Shown in pieces: positions 1 to 7,286 of a stretch of 31,769 nt of DNA (position 1 is the first letter of the stretch; every line of letters starts with the position of its first letter). The notes below the pieces were generated by a model. The model was given only the letters and a program-made list of their open reading frames with translations, made no database searches and was not told the DNA's origin. This DNA comes from Myxococcota bacterium (GTDB lineage Bacteria; Myxococcota_A; UBA9160; PR03). The position numbers and the translations under genes are program-made. The DNA is taken from positions 1-31,769 of the forward strand of contig JASJBO010000007.1 of NCBI GenBank assembly GCA_030066475.1. Direction: 5' to 3'.

Positions 1-2070
1 CAGCCGGGCGCGCTCGAAGAACAGGTCGCGCGGAGCGTCGGGGTCGGGCGCGGCCAGCGGATCGAGCAGCGCGTTGCGCAGCGAGGTCTCTTCGAGCTTG
101 GACACCAGCCGCGCCAGCCGCTCCTCGGACATCGACTGCCGCCGCGTGGCCGGCAATCCGTCGTCGTCGCCGTTGGGCCCCACCAGCGCGAACTCGACCC
201 GCTGGCCGCCCAGCAGGGTCACGCCCTTCGGGTGGAGCTCGCCGTTGCCGACCTCGTCGTCGAGCAGCTCGGGGCGCAGCCCCAGGCCCTCGGGGCCGGC
301 GACGTCGGGGTTCTCGAGCAGGAAGCCGCGCGAGATCCGGATCTGCTGGGTGGTGCCGTGCTCGAGCTCGCTGCGGAGCAGCATGCCCGCATGGCGTCCG
401 GCCACCGTCTCGGGGTACGAGGACGAGACCTCCTTGAACAGGGCCAGGCGCATGTCGCGGCGCTCCTGCTTGCGGGCGTAGCGCAGCGCCTGCTCCGCCG
501 CGCGCTGCTCGAGGTCGGCGACCTGCTCGGGGTCGGCGTTCGGGTCGGCCTTCGCGACGGCGTGGGCGCCGACCGGGTTGCCCCGGGCCTCGTTCAGGTC
601 GATCAGGAACTCGCGCATCTCGGCGGCGTGCAGCCCGTCGGGGTAGAGCGACAGGTAGCGCTTGGCGTGCCGCGCCGGCTCCCGGCCGTCCGGCGCCGAG
701 GTTGCGGTCTTGAACAGCCGCTGCGGCATGCCGGCCAGCGCGCTCGCCAGGGCAGGGGCCTCCAGCAGCCACTCGAGCGCGGTCGGCAGGTTGCGGTCGC
801 GCGGGCCCTTGGCCAGCGGGCCGAAGACGACGAACTTGAGCTTGTCCATGCGCTCGTCCCGGCGCGCCAGCTCGAAGGCCCGATGGGGATGGTGCTGCTC
901 GCTCTCGACCAGTCGCTCGGCGTAGCGCGCCAGCGGACCGTCGTCCTGCTCGGCGAGCTCTCCCAGCTCGTCCCACATCTCGTCCTCGGCGCCGCGCTCG
1001 CCCAGCGCAATGGCGTGGGCGAACTGGGCCTCGTCGGCGAGCGCCGGGTTGCGGCCCGACGTCAGCAGCTCCTCGCTGACGGCCTCGAGCCGGCCGTCCG
1101 GCAGCAGCAGCGCCACCGCCAGGGCGCGCGCCCCCTCGCCCAGCTCGCCGGGCGCGAGCGTCTCGGGCGCGCCCAGGCTGCGCCGGTGCTCTTCGTGGCG
1201 GTGCTGCGCCTGCTCCAGCGCCTTGGCGTACAGCTCCACCGCGTCGTCGTCCTCGGGCGCGTAGCGCAGGGCGCGGTGGGCGAGCACCAGGGCGGTGTCG
1301 GCCGTGCCCGCGCCGAGCGCCTCCTCGGCGGCGCGCAGGGTGCGCTTGCGCTTCATCTTGAACCAGCGGCGCTGGAGCGAGTCGATCCGGTCGAGCAGCC
1401 GGGGCGACTCCACCGACCCCGGATTCAGCTCGACGTACTGCTTCCAGTGGGCCAGGGCCTGGCGCTCCTGCAGGCTGATCGGCTCCTGGGCGTGCTCGGT
1501 CATGATCACGCCCACCGCCGCCTGCGCCACGCGCAGCGGAGCCATCGTCATGGTGAGGATCGAGCGCCCGAGCGCCGAGGCGAAGGCGTTGAAGATGCGC
1601 GCGAAGCGGGCGTGTCGGGCGTCGAAGATGCGGCGGCTCGCCAGCCGCAGCGGGTCGTCCTCGACCTGGATCTCGAGCGAGCGCCGCAGCGCGGGGTCGA
1701 GGTCGTCGCGATCGAGCAGCTCCTCGGCCGCGCGCCGGTAGGCGATGGCGTCGCGGCCGGTCGCCGCGGCGACGTGGATGCCGTGCGGCACCAGGCCCGA
1801 CGGCGCCTCGCCGGCGGCGCGGCGCTCGGCCTCGGCGCTCTCGAGGGCGGTCAGGGCGTCCGCCAGCTCGGCCGGCGTGCCCGCCAGCGCCGCCGTCGCG
1901 ACGTCGTGCGCGGCGCGGTCGGCGTCGTCGGGCATGAAGGTGTTGCTGCGGCCGATCGGCTCCAGCGGCGAGATCATCGGGATGCCGCCCGGCCCGCGGC
2001 AGGCGGCGAGCGCGAGACACAGCAGCAGCAGACAGGCGCCAGGAGCGCGCGCGGCAAGACCCCCTTGCAA
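1..2070 (-). CDS. Large lipoprotein of unknown function, C-terminus outside window
   Basis: The frame stays open to base 1, so the protein is cut; about 690 residues are visible. With a TTG start at 2070 the N-terminus has an Arg-containing n-region, a Leu-rich core (LLLLCLALAAC) and a lipobox L-A-A-C with Cys24, so export and lipidation are expected. The rest is mostly helical, Ala/Leu/Glu/Arg-rich and resembles degenerate TPR-like repeats; no catalytic motif is seen. I do not recognise the family. The start is uncertain: the frame is also open upstream through a block of dispersed repeats, no convincing Shine-Dalgarno precedes the TTG, and another in-frame TTG lies near 2151. It follows a second lipoprotein gene (2243-3211) on the same strand, so the two may act together at the envelope. 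The reading frame is seen directly; the envelope role is inferred. Confidence 0.7.
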   Translation of the reverse strand, partial: MQGGLAARAPGACLLLLCLALAACRGPGGIPMISPLEPIGRSNTFMPDDADRAAHDVATAALAGTPAELADALTALESAEAERRAAGEAPSGLVPHGIHVAAATGRDAIAYRRAAEELLDRDDLDPALRRSLEIQVEDDPLRLASRRIFDARHARFARIFNAFASALGRSILTMTMAPLRVAQAAVGVIMTEHAQEPISLQERQALAHWKQYVELNPGSVESPRLLDRIDSLQRRWFKMKRKRTLRAAEEALGAGTADTALVLAHRALRYAPEDDDAVELYAKALEQAQHRHEEHRRSLGAPETLAPGELGEGARALAVALLLPDGRLEAVSEELLTSGRNPALADEAQFAHAIALGERGAEDEMWDELGELAEQDDGPLARYAERLVESEQHHPHRAFELARRDERMDKLKFVVFGPLAKGPRDRNLPTALEWLLEAPALASALAGMPQRLFKTATSAPDGREPARHAKRYLSLYPDGLHAAEMREFLIDLNEARGNPVGAHAVAKADPNADPEQVADLEQRAAEQALRYARKQERRDMRLALFKEVSSSYPETVAGRHAGMLLRSELEHGTTQQIRISRGFLLENPDVAGPEGLGLRPELLDDEVGNGELHPKGVTLLGGQRVEFALVGPNGDDDGLPATRRQSMSEERLARLVSKLEETSLRNALLDPLAAPDPDAPRDLFFERARL

Positions 2071-2237
2071 GCGCCCGAAGGGCGCGCGCAGTGAGGCGAA
2101 GCCGAACGAAGTCCACCCGCTAGGAGCGAGCGCGGCAGAAGCCCCCTGCAAGCGGCCGAAGGTCGCGCGCAGTGAGGCGAAGCCGAACGAAGTCCACCAG
2201 AACGGCGCGCGCAGTGAGGCGAAGCCGAACGAAGTCA
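2067..2237 (-). repeat. Dispersed REP-like repeat, array A (3 copies)
   Basis: Three copies read on the minus strand begin near 2117, 2198 and 2237. Each has GGACTTC followed by the hairpin core GTTCGGCTTCGCCTCAC and then TGCGCGC. Copies 1 and 2 continue into a second hairpin-forming stretch (for example GCGCCCTTCGGGCGC near 2072-2086). This array carries the variant core in which both an outer and an inner base pair differ from the common form, each time on both arms, so pairing is kept. It fills the gap between two lipoprotein genes. Confidence 0.85.
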
Positions 2238-2242
2238 GACAC

Positions 2243-3211
2243 CTACGGGCTGAAGCGGTCACGGTCCACCTGCAGGGTGAAGGCGAGGAACGCCTCGAGG
2301 CGGCGCGCCGCCTCGAGCTTCTCGGGAGTGCCATCCTGGTTGGCCACCGCTTCGTAGAGCCGGGACGCCGCATCGACGAGCTCCTGGAAGGCGGGCGGGT
2401 CGAACCATAGGCTTTCGGGTGGCCTGGCCGCCACGTACTCCTCGGCGAGCCGGGCGTAGAGGTCGGCCAGCGCGAGCATGTGCCGGTTGGCGCGCTTGCT
2501 CTCCCGGTGGCGCGTCAGCACGCGCTGGCGCTCCGCCAGGGCGCGTACGTCGCCCTCGGGCTCGAGCTGGCGGCGCGCCTCGAAGTACTCGGCGCGCGCC
2601 ATGTCGGCCCGCTCCTCCTCCTCGCGCACCACGGCCACGTAGTGGGTGCCGCTCACCTCCTCGGCGAGGGCGCCAAGCAGCGCCAGGCGGCGGTCGTACT
2701 CGCGGATCGCGGCCTCCGGGTCGTCGGGCGCGGGCGCGCGGATGCCGCCGGGCGGCAGCGGCCGGTCGGCCTCGTAGCCCAGCGACGACGCCTCCTCGAG
2801 CGCGTCGCACACCGCGGCGCTGCGCAGCGCCTCCTGGCGCATCTCTCCCTCGTGCTCGGCGGCGTTCCGATAGGAGGTGGCGGCGAGCGCGTAGCCGCGC
2901 AGCCGCTCGAGCGCGCGCCCGCGGGTGAAGGCGATCACGTCGTCCATCCCACCCGCGCGTAGCGCGTTCTCGTGCAGCCGCTCGAGGCTCTCGAGCCGGA
3001 TCAGCGCGGCGCGGTAGACGTTGCGGCCGGTGAAGTCGCGCGCCGGCTCGAAGCGGTAGGTGTCGTCCGGGACGTGGCGGCGCAGCGTGGCGACGACCTC
3101 GAGCACGCTCTGCGCGGGCCGGTACTTGGGGTCGGGCGGCGGCGTCCGCGCGCACGCGACCAGCGCGGCGAGCAGCGCGCAGGCCGCCGCGGCGCGCCGC
3201 CCCGGACTCAG
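2243..3211 (-). CDS. Predicted lipoprotein of unknown function, helical/TPR-like
   Basis: 322 residues from a CTG start at 3211. That start is chosen because GGGAGG sits six bases upstream, the CTG overlaps the stop of the citramalate synthase gene as CTGA, and it gives a clean signal peptide (MSPGRRAAAACALLAALVAC) with lipobox L-V-A-C and Cys20. No ATG or GTG in this frame would give a comparable signal. The mature protein is charged and helical with Arg/Glu/Ala-rich segments suggesting TPR-like or coiled-coil packing; it ends DRDRFSP. No enzymatic motif is visible and I do not recognise the family. The four-base overlap suggests translational coupling to the upstream gene, although a functional link with amino-acid synthesis is not obvious. 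It may instead pair with the neighbouring lipoprotein. Confidence 0.75.
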   Translation of the reverse strand: MSPGRRAAAACALLAALVACARTPPPDPKYRPAQSVLEVVATLRRHVPDDTYRFEPARDFTGRNVYRAALIRLESLERLHENALRAGGMDDVIAFTRGRALERLRGYALAATSYRNAAEHEGEMRQEALRSAAVCDALEEASSLGYEADRPLPPGGIRAPAPDDPEAAIREYDRRLALLGALAEEVSGTHYVAVVREEEERADMARAEYFEARRQLEPEGDVRALAERQRVLTRHRESKRANRHMLALADLYARLAEEYVAARPPESLWFDPPAFQELVDAASRLYEAVANQDGTPEKLEAARRLEAFLAFTLQVDRDRFSP

Positions 3212-4752
3212 ACGTCCCTCCCGGTCGCCACCGCGTTGAGCATCTTCTCGGTGGCGATCACCGCGGCGGCGAGCTGGTCGGAGTCCACACCCAGCGTGCT
3301 GTAGGTGCCCTCGCCGGCGCCGCCGCGCTGCCAGGTGATCACGGTCTGCACCAGTGCGCCGGTGCGGCCGCCGGGCGGGATGCGCACGCGGAAGTCGACC
3401 AGGCGCGGCACGTCGAGGTCGAAGCGCTTGGCGGTCTTGCGCAGCGCGCGCATGAAGGCGTCGTAGCCGCCGTCTCCGCGGGCGCGCGCCCGCGCCGACT
3501 CGCCGTCCTTGGTCAGCTCCACCTCCGCTCGCGGCAGGCTCTCGCTGCCCACCTCCACGCGGTACGCGGTGACCTTGACCGGCTGGTGCGCTGGCTCGCC
3601 CAGCACGTCGGCGATGATGTACGGCAGGTCGGCGGGCACCACGGTGTGCTTCTTGTCGCCGAGCTCGATGATCCGGGCCAGCACCCGGCTGCGCGCCTCG
3701 TCCGAAAGCTCGATGCCGAGCGCCTTCAGGTTGTGGTCGAGCGACGCCTTGCCCGACAGCTTGCCCAGTGCGTAGCGGCGCGCGCGTCCGAAGCGGGCCG
3801 GCGCCAGCTCGGTCGCGTACAGCTCGCCCTTGGCGTCGCCGTCGGCGTGGATGCCGGCGGTCTGGGTGAACACGTCGCGGCCCACGATCGGCGAGTTGGC
3901 CGGGACGGTCTTGCCGCTGAAGGTCTCGACCAGCCGCGACACCGTCGAGAGGCGCGCCTCGTCGACCCCGCAGCGGAACTCGGTCTGGTCGTGCAGGGCG
4001 GCGACGACCTCGGCCAGCCGGCTGTTGCCGGCGCGCTCCCCCATGCCGTTGACGCTGGTGTGGACGCCGCGGGCGCCCGCGCCCACCGCCGCCAGGCAGT
4101 TGGCGGTGGCCAGGCCGTAGTCGTTGTGGGCGTGGTACTCGAAGTGGACGTCGGGCCAGGTGGCGGTCATCAGCCCGACGTAGCGCGCCGTGTCGTCGGG
4201 CGAGAGCGTGCCGAGCGTGTCGGGCAGGTAGATCCGCTCGATCGGCAGCTCGCGCAGCGCCTGCACCATCGCGAACACGTAGTCGAACGAGTGGCGCACG
4301 CCGCTCGACCAGTCCTCGAGGTAGACGTTGACCTTCAGGCGCCGGCGGCGCGCGCGCGCGATCGTGTCGGTGGCGCGCTTGCGGTGCTGCTCGGGGGAGA
4401 GACCGAGCTGGGCGCGGCAGTGCTCCTCGGAGCCCTTGAGCAGCAGGTTCATCACCTTGCCGCCCACCCCGCGAATCCACTGCACCGAGGCGTCGCCGTC
4501 GCAGTAGCCCAGGATCTCGACCCGCTCGATCGCCCCCTCGCGGCGCGCCCAGCTCGCCACGCGCCGCGCCGCCAGCCGCTCGCCCTCCGACACCCGCGTC
4601 GAGGCGATCTCGATGCGATCGACGCGCACCTCGGTCAGCAGCATCCGCGCGAGCTGGAGCTTCTCGGCGGGCGTGTAGGCGACGTCGGGCGTCTGCTCGC
4701 CGTCGCGCAGGGTGGTGTCCATCACCTCGAGGGTCGGATGCGGCTCCGTCAC
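3208..4752 (-). CDS. cimA: (R)-citramalate synthase, Leptospira LiCMS type
   Basis: 514 residues. It condenses pyruvate with acetyl-CoA to citramalate, the entry to the threonine-independent route to isoleucine. Seen: DTTLRDGEQ at 12-20 (R16, D17), HAHND at 207-211 (metal ligands H207 and H209), NGMGERAGN near 235-243, and a C-terminal LeuA-type regulatory domain from about 390 with RIPPGGRTGALV. From memory, the collinear Leptospira citramalate synthase uses L81, L104 and Y144 to select pyruvate; all three are present at the same numbers here, which favours citramalate over isopropylmalate synthase. Length equals the Leptospira enzyme. The start is GTG at 4752 with GAGG eight bases upstream. 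The stop overlaps the next gene as CTGA. The 5' leader contains a candidate Ile attenuator. Alternative: 2-isopropylmalate synthase or a homocitrate-type paralogue. Confidence 0.85.
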   Translation of the reverse strand: MTEPHPTLEVMDTTLRDGEQTPDVAYTPAEKLQLARMLLTEVRVDRIEIASTRVSEGERLAARRVASWARREGAIERVEILGYCDGDASVQWIRGVGGKVMNLLLKGSEEHCRAQLGLSPEQHRKRATDTIARARRRRLKVNVYLEDWSSGVRHSFDYVFAMVQALRELPIERIYLPDTLGTLSPDDTARYVGLMTATWPDVHFEYHAHNDYGLATANCLAAVGAGARGVHTSVNGMGERAGNSRLAEVVAALHDQTEFRCGVDEARLSTVSRLVETFSGKTVPANSPIVGRDVFTQTAGIHADGDAKGELYATELAPARFGRARRYALGKLSGKASLDHNLKALGIELSDEARSRVLARIIELGDKKHTVVPADLPYIIADVLGEPAHQPVKVTAYRVEVGSESLPRAEVELTKDGESARARARGDGGYDAFMRALRKTAKRFDLDVPRLVDFRVRIPPGGRTGALVQTVITWQRGGAGEGTYSTLGVDSDQLAAAVIATEKMLNAVATGRDV

Positions 4753-4764
4753 GGGACTGCCTCT

Positions 4765-4792
4765 GCGCCGCCTGCGGCTGCGAAAGCGGCGC
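4765..4792 (-). promoter_or_regulatory. Hairpin just upstream of the cimA ribosome binding site
   Basis: GCGCCGC (4765-4771) and GCGGCGC (4786-4792) form a 7-bp stem with a 14-base loop, immediately 5' of the AGAGG that precedes the cimA GTG. It could be part of the leader folding pathway. No direct evidence of function. Confidence 0.35.
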
Positions 4793-4799
4793 TCAATGC

Positions 4800-4833
4800 A
4801 CGAAGGCCGCGGATCGTGACCCGCGGCCTTCGT
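4800..4833 (-). terminator. Attenuator/terminator-like hairpin in the cimA leader
   Basis: A perfect 13-bp inverted repeat: CGAAGGCCGCGG at 4801-4812 and CCGCGGCCTTCG at 4821-4832, extended by an A-T pair at 4800/4833, with an 8-base loop. On the cimA transcript it follows the leader peptide stop (4854) by 20 bases and precedes the cimA start by about 47 bases. The downstream U-run is weak (the sequence after the stem reads TGCATTG), so it may be a poor or Rho-assisted terminator. Function as an attenuator is inferred from position and from the Ile-rich leader peptide. Confidence 0.5.
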
Positions 4834-4853
4834 ACGGCGAACGCTCGTTGGCG

Positions 4854-4937
4854 TCAGACGACGAACGACCCGGGCCTGGAGCCCGGGATGATAATCCGGC
4901 CGCTCGAGAGCGCCGTAGTCCGTTCCGCCGTCGACAT
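4854..4937 (-). CDS. Putative Ile/Val-rich leader peptide of cimA (attenuator)
   Basis: A 27-codon frame from ATG at 4937 to TGA at 4854-4856, ending GRIIIPGSRPGSFVV. It contains the run ATT-ATC-ATC (three Ile) and a terminal GTC-GTC (two Val). A 7-bp hairpin (CCCGGGC at 4869-4875 with GCCCGGG at 4881-4887) starts one codon after the Ile run, and a strong hairpin follows the stop. There is no Shine-Dalgarno, but the predicted promoter would start transcription within one to three bases of the ATG, so the leader would be translated leaderless, as reported for trpL in some alphaproteobacteria. Citramalate synthase feeds isoleucine synthesis, so stalling at scarce charged tRNA-Ile is a sensible signal. 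The frame is seen; the mechanism is inferred. Confidence 0.55.
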   Translation of the reverse strand: MSTAERTTALSSGRIIIPGSRPGSFVV

Positions 4938-4945
4938 CGCGTGCG

Positions 4946-4973
4946 AAGGTACCCAGGGCCCCCCGGGTGTCAA
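4946..4973 (-). promoter_or_regulatory. Predicted sigma-70 promoter of the cimA leader
   Basis: On the minus strand, a consensus -35 TTGACA (4973-4968), a 16-bp spacer and a -10 TACCTT (4951-4946). The expected start is about 4938-4940, next to the leader-peptide ATG at 4937. A perfect -35 hexamer in such GC-rich DNA is unlikely by chance, but the promoter is untested. Confidence 0.6.
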
Positions 4974-4999
4974 GCGAGCCTGGCCACTACCCTGGACGC

Positions 5000-5938
5000 G
5001 TGGCAGTGGACGGGGAGCGCGGCGAGCGCGTCTGGCAGGTGACGCGCGGCGAGGCGGGCACCCGGCTCGATGCCTTCCTGGCGGCGCGCCTCGGCGTGGG
5101 CCGCGCGGAGGTGCGGCGGCTGCTCGCGCGCGGCGCCGTCCGGAGGGACGGGCGCGCGCTCGGGTCGCGTCACAAGGGCGTGTCGCTGGCGGCTGGCGAG
5201 CGCCTCGCGGTGGTCGGGTTCGCGCCGCCGCCGGCGCGCCGCGCCCGCCCCGACGCGTCGCTCGCGCTCCCGGTGCTCGCCCGGGGCGACGGCTGGCTGG
5301 CGCTCGACAAGCCCGCGGGCTGCCCCGTCCATCCGCTGCGCGAGGACGAGACCGGCACCGTGCTCAACGCGGTGGCCGCGCTCCATCCCGAGGTGCACGG
5401 GGTCGGGGAGGGCGGGCTGCGCAGCGGCGTCGTGCACCGCCTCGACGTCGACACCTCGGGCGTGCTGCTGGTGGCGACCGCACCCGGGAGCTGGGCCCGG
5501 CTGCGCGAGGCGTTCGCGTCACACCGGGTCGAGAAGGTCTACCGCGCGCTGGTTGGCGGTACGCCGCCCGAGACGGGAGCGCTCGAGGTCGACCTGGAGG
5601 TGTCTCGGCACCGTCCCGCGCGGGTGCGCGCGCAGCCGGCGGGCCGCGGCGGGGCGGGCGCGCGGCGCGGGGGGCTGCGCTGGCGCGTGCTGGAGGTGTG
5701 GGACCGGGCGGCGCTGGTCGAGGTCCACCCGCGCACCGGCTTCCTGCACCAGATCCGCGCCAGCTTTGCGTTCCTCGGGCATCCGGTGCTCGGCGATCGG
5801 ATCTACGGCGACGCGGCCGCCGCTCCGCGCCAGATGCTGCACGCCGCGCACGTGCGCTTCGAGGAGGTCGAGGCCGCGAGCCCCGACCCGGCCGACTTCG
5901 CCGGCGCGCTGGCGCGCCTGCGCGGCGGCGCGCCGTGA
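5000..5938 (+). CDS. RluA-family pseudouridine synthase with S4 domain
   Basis: 312 residues from GTG at 5000; an in-frame GTG at 4967 would overlap the divergent -35 element and lacks a ribosome binding site. It isomerises uridine to pseudouridine in structured RNA, probably rRNA or tRNA. Seen: an N-terminal S4 RNA-binding segment (TRLDAFLAARLGVGRAEVRR, about 21-40), the RluA signature HRLDVDTSG with catalytic Asp149, and the late motif HPRTGFLHQIR followed by LGHPVLGDRIYG. The order S4 then catalytic domain and the length fit RluA/RluC/RluD-type enzymes; the target site cannot be told from sequence. It is divergent from cimA, and its stop is 13 bases before the next start, so it probably forms an operon with the flavodoxin gene. 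Confidence 0.85.
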   Translation: MAVDGERGERVWQVTRGEAGTRLDAFLAARLGVGRAEVRRLLARGAVRRDGRALGSRHKGVSLAAGERLAVVGFAPPPARRARPDASLALPVLARGDGWLALDKPAGCPVHPLREDETGTVLNAVAALHPEVHGVGEGGLRSGVVHRLDVDTSGVLLVATAPGSWARLREAFASHRVEKVYRALVGGTPPETGALEVDLEVSRHRPARVRAQPAGRGGAGARRGGLRWRVLEVWDRAALVEVHPRTGFLHQIRASFAFLGHPVLGDRIYGDAAAAPRQMLHAAHVRFEEVEAASPDPADFAGALARLRGGAP

Positions 5939-5951
5939 TAGGCTGGCCGCC

Positions 5952-6494
5952 ATGCACGTGCTCGTCGTCGTCGCCTCGGCCACCGGTCGCACCCAGCGCA
6001 TGGCGGACGCCTTCGCGGCCGGCGCCCGCGAGGCGGGTGCGGAGGTCGCGGTGCGCAGCGCCGACGAGGCGGGCGAGTCCGACCTGCTCTCCGCCGACGC
6101 GGTCGCGCTCGGCAGCGGCGTCCACATGGGCGGCATCGAGTCGTCGATGCGCGCCTTCTTCGAGCGCACCGCGCCGCTGTGGATGCAGGGCGCCCTGGTC
6201 GGCAAGCTCGGGGCCGCGTTCGTGAGCTCCGGCATGGGGGCGCGCGGCGGGGCCGAGCTGGCGCTGCTCTCGCTGCTCGCCGACCTCGCCGAGCACGGCA
6301 TGTTGCTCGTGTCCATGCCGAGCCGGCTCGAGTCGTTCCGCGCCGGCGGCTCGCACTGGGGTCCGGTGGCGTGGACGGCGCCGCGCGGCGCGGGGGCCGG
6401 ACCGACGGATGGCCACCTCAGCGCCGCGCGGGCGCACGGCAGGCACCTGGCGGAGTGCACCGCCCGCTGGCTGCGGGGCGCGCCGCCGGCGTGA
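5952..6494 (+). CDS. Flavodoxin/WrbA-like NAD(P)H:quinone oxidoreductase family protein
   Basis: 180 residues from ATG at 5952. The N-terminal strand followed by SATGRTQRMADAF is the FMN phosphate-binding loop of flavodoxin-fold proteins. SGVHMGGIESSMRAFFERT and GKLGAAFVSSGMGARGGAE match the layout of WrbA-like proteins (strand, FMN ring-binding loop, then the glycine-rich segment). It is expected to bind FMN in the cytoplasm and reduce quinones or act in redox stress. It is slightly shorter than classical WrbA (about 200 residues). It lies 13 bases after the pseudouridine synthase gene and converges with the small membrane protein gene. Confidence 0.8.
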   Translation: MHVLVVVASATGRTQRMADAFAAGAREAGAEVAVRSADEAGESDLLSADAVALGSGVHMGGIESSMRAFFERTAPLWMQGALVGKLGAAFVSSGMGARGGAELALLSLLADLAEHGMLLVSMPSRLESFRAGGSHWGPVAWTAPRGAGAGPTDGHLSAARAHGRHLAECTARWLRGAPPA

Positions 6495-6509
6495 GGCGCG
6501 GCGCGGGCT

Positions 6510-6731
6510 CTAGTCGACGTGGCGCGCGGTGCGCTCCTCGGACTTGCGGTAGGCCCGGTCGAAGGCGCCACCGGCGCGCTTCACGACCGAGTCCGGCTCG
6601 CCCTGCGCCTCGGATGCGAGCCCGATGCGCACGAACAGCCCGTCGAAGGCGCCCGACATGCCGTGGTTCATGACCTCGAGGCCGACCCAGATGCTCAGGA
6701 CCAGGAGGAAGAATCCGAAGACCTTCGCCAT
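6510..6731 (-). CDS. Small single-span membrane protein, unknown function
   Basis: 73 residues. A strong ribosome binding site (AGGAGGTGA, five bases before the ATG at 6731) marks this as a real gene. Residues 3-20 (KVFGFFLLVLSIWVGLEV) form one transmembrane helix; the remainder is a short hydrophilic, charged tail. I do not recognise a family. Convergent with the flavodoxin gene (15 bp between stops) and divergent from the zinc-ribbon gene (66 bp between starts). Confidence 0.75.
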   Translation of the reverse strand: MAKVFGFFLLVLSIWVGLEVMNHGMSGAFDGLFVRIGLASEAQGEPDSVVKRAGGAFDRAYRKSEERTARHVD

Positions 6732-6797
6732 GATCTCACCTCCTCGGGTGATTGGATCGGATCGACCGACCCGGCCCGGGGCCTGAGCGGAGGCCCG

Positions 6798-7283
6798 ATG
6801 CAGCTGCCCCCCCGGATCTGCCCGCAGTGCGGCGAGGAGTACCTGCACACGGTCGCGATCTGCGCCGACTGCGGGGTCGAGCTGGGCGCCGAGGGCCCGG
6901 CGGCGCAGGCTGCGGACGAGCTGCCGCCTGCCGAGCAGCTGGTGCCGGTGCGCAACGCCGAGGTCACCTGGATCGAGGGCCTGGCCGAGGCGCTGTCCGC
7001 GGCCGGCATCCCGAGCCGCGTCGAGCTGCCGCGGGCCGACGACGATCAGGTGCAGGCGCGCGGCACCGGCGCCGTGCGCTGCACGCTCTACGTGCGCCCC
7101 GAGGACGCGCAGGCCGCCGCTGCCGTCGACGACCAGTTCACGCGCGTCCAGGTGCCCGACCTGCCCGAGGACGCCGACGCCGCCTGGTCCGAGGCGGAGT
7201 CCTGCCCGGCCTGCGCGTCGGCGCTGCCCGCGGATGTGAGCGAGTGCCCGGAGTGCGGGCTGGCGTTCGTCGGCGAGGAGTGA
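6798..7283 (+). CDS. Zinc-ribbon protein with central DUF2007-like domain
   Basis: 161 residues from ATG at 6798, with GGAGG seven bases upstream. It has two CxxC...CxxC zinc ribbons: one at the N-terminus (CPQCGEEYLHTVAICADCG) and one at the C-terminus (CPACASALPADVSECPECG). Between them lies a segment (about 44-115) patterned like DUF2007, a small putative signal-transducing fold (NAEVTWIEGLAEALSAAGIPS... then CTLYVRPEDAQAA). Exact function unknown; the zinc ribbons suggest protein or nucleic-acid contacts. The stop is three bases from the cysE start, so the two are almost certainly co-transcribed. Confidence 0.75.
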   Translation: MQLPPRICPQCGEEYLHTVAICADCGVELGAEGPAAQAADELPPAEQLVPVRNAEVTWIEGLAEALSAAGIPSRVELPRADDDQVQARGTGAVRCTLYVRPEDAQAAAAVDDQFTRVQVPDLPEDADAAWSEAESCPACASALPADVSECPECGLAFVGEE

Positions 7284-7286
7284 GCC

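Noticed and set aside
232..2094. Long plus-strand open frame opposite the first lipoprotein
   Set aside because: Its product is low-complexity Arg/Leu/Gly/Ala text typical of the antisense of a GC-rich gene. The minus-strand frame has a signal peptide and normal composition.
3586..6225. 879-codon plus-strand frame antisense to cimA and running into the pseudouridine synthase region
   Set aside because: It overlaps two well-identified genes in other frames and shows no domain; a GC-driven shadow.
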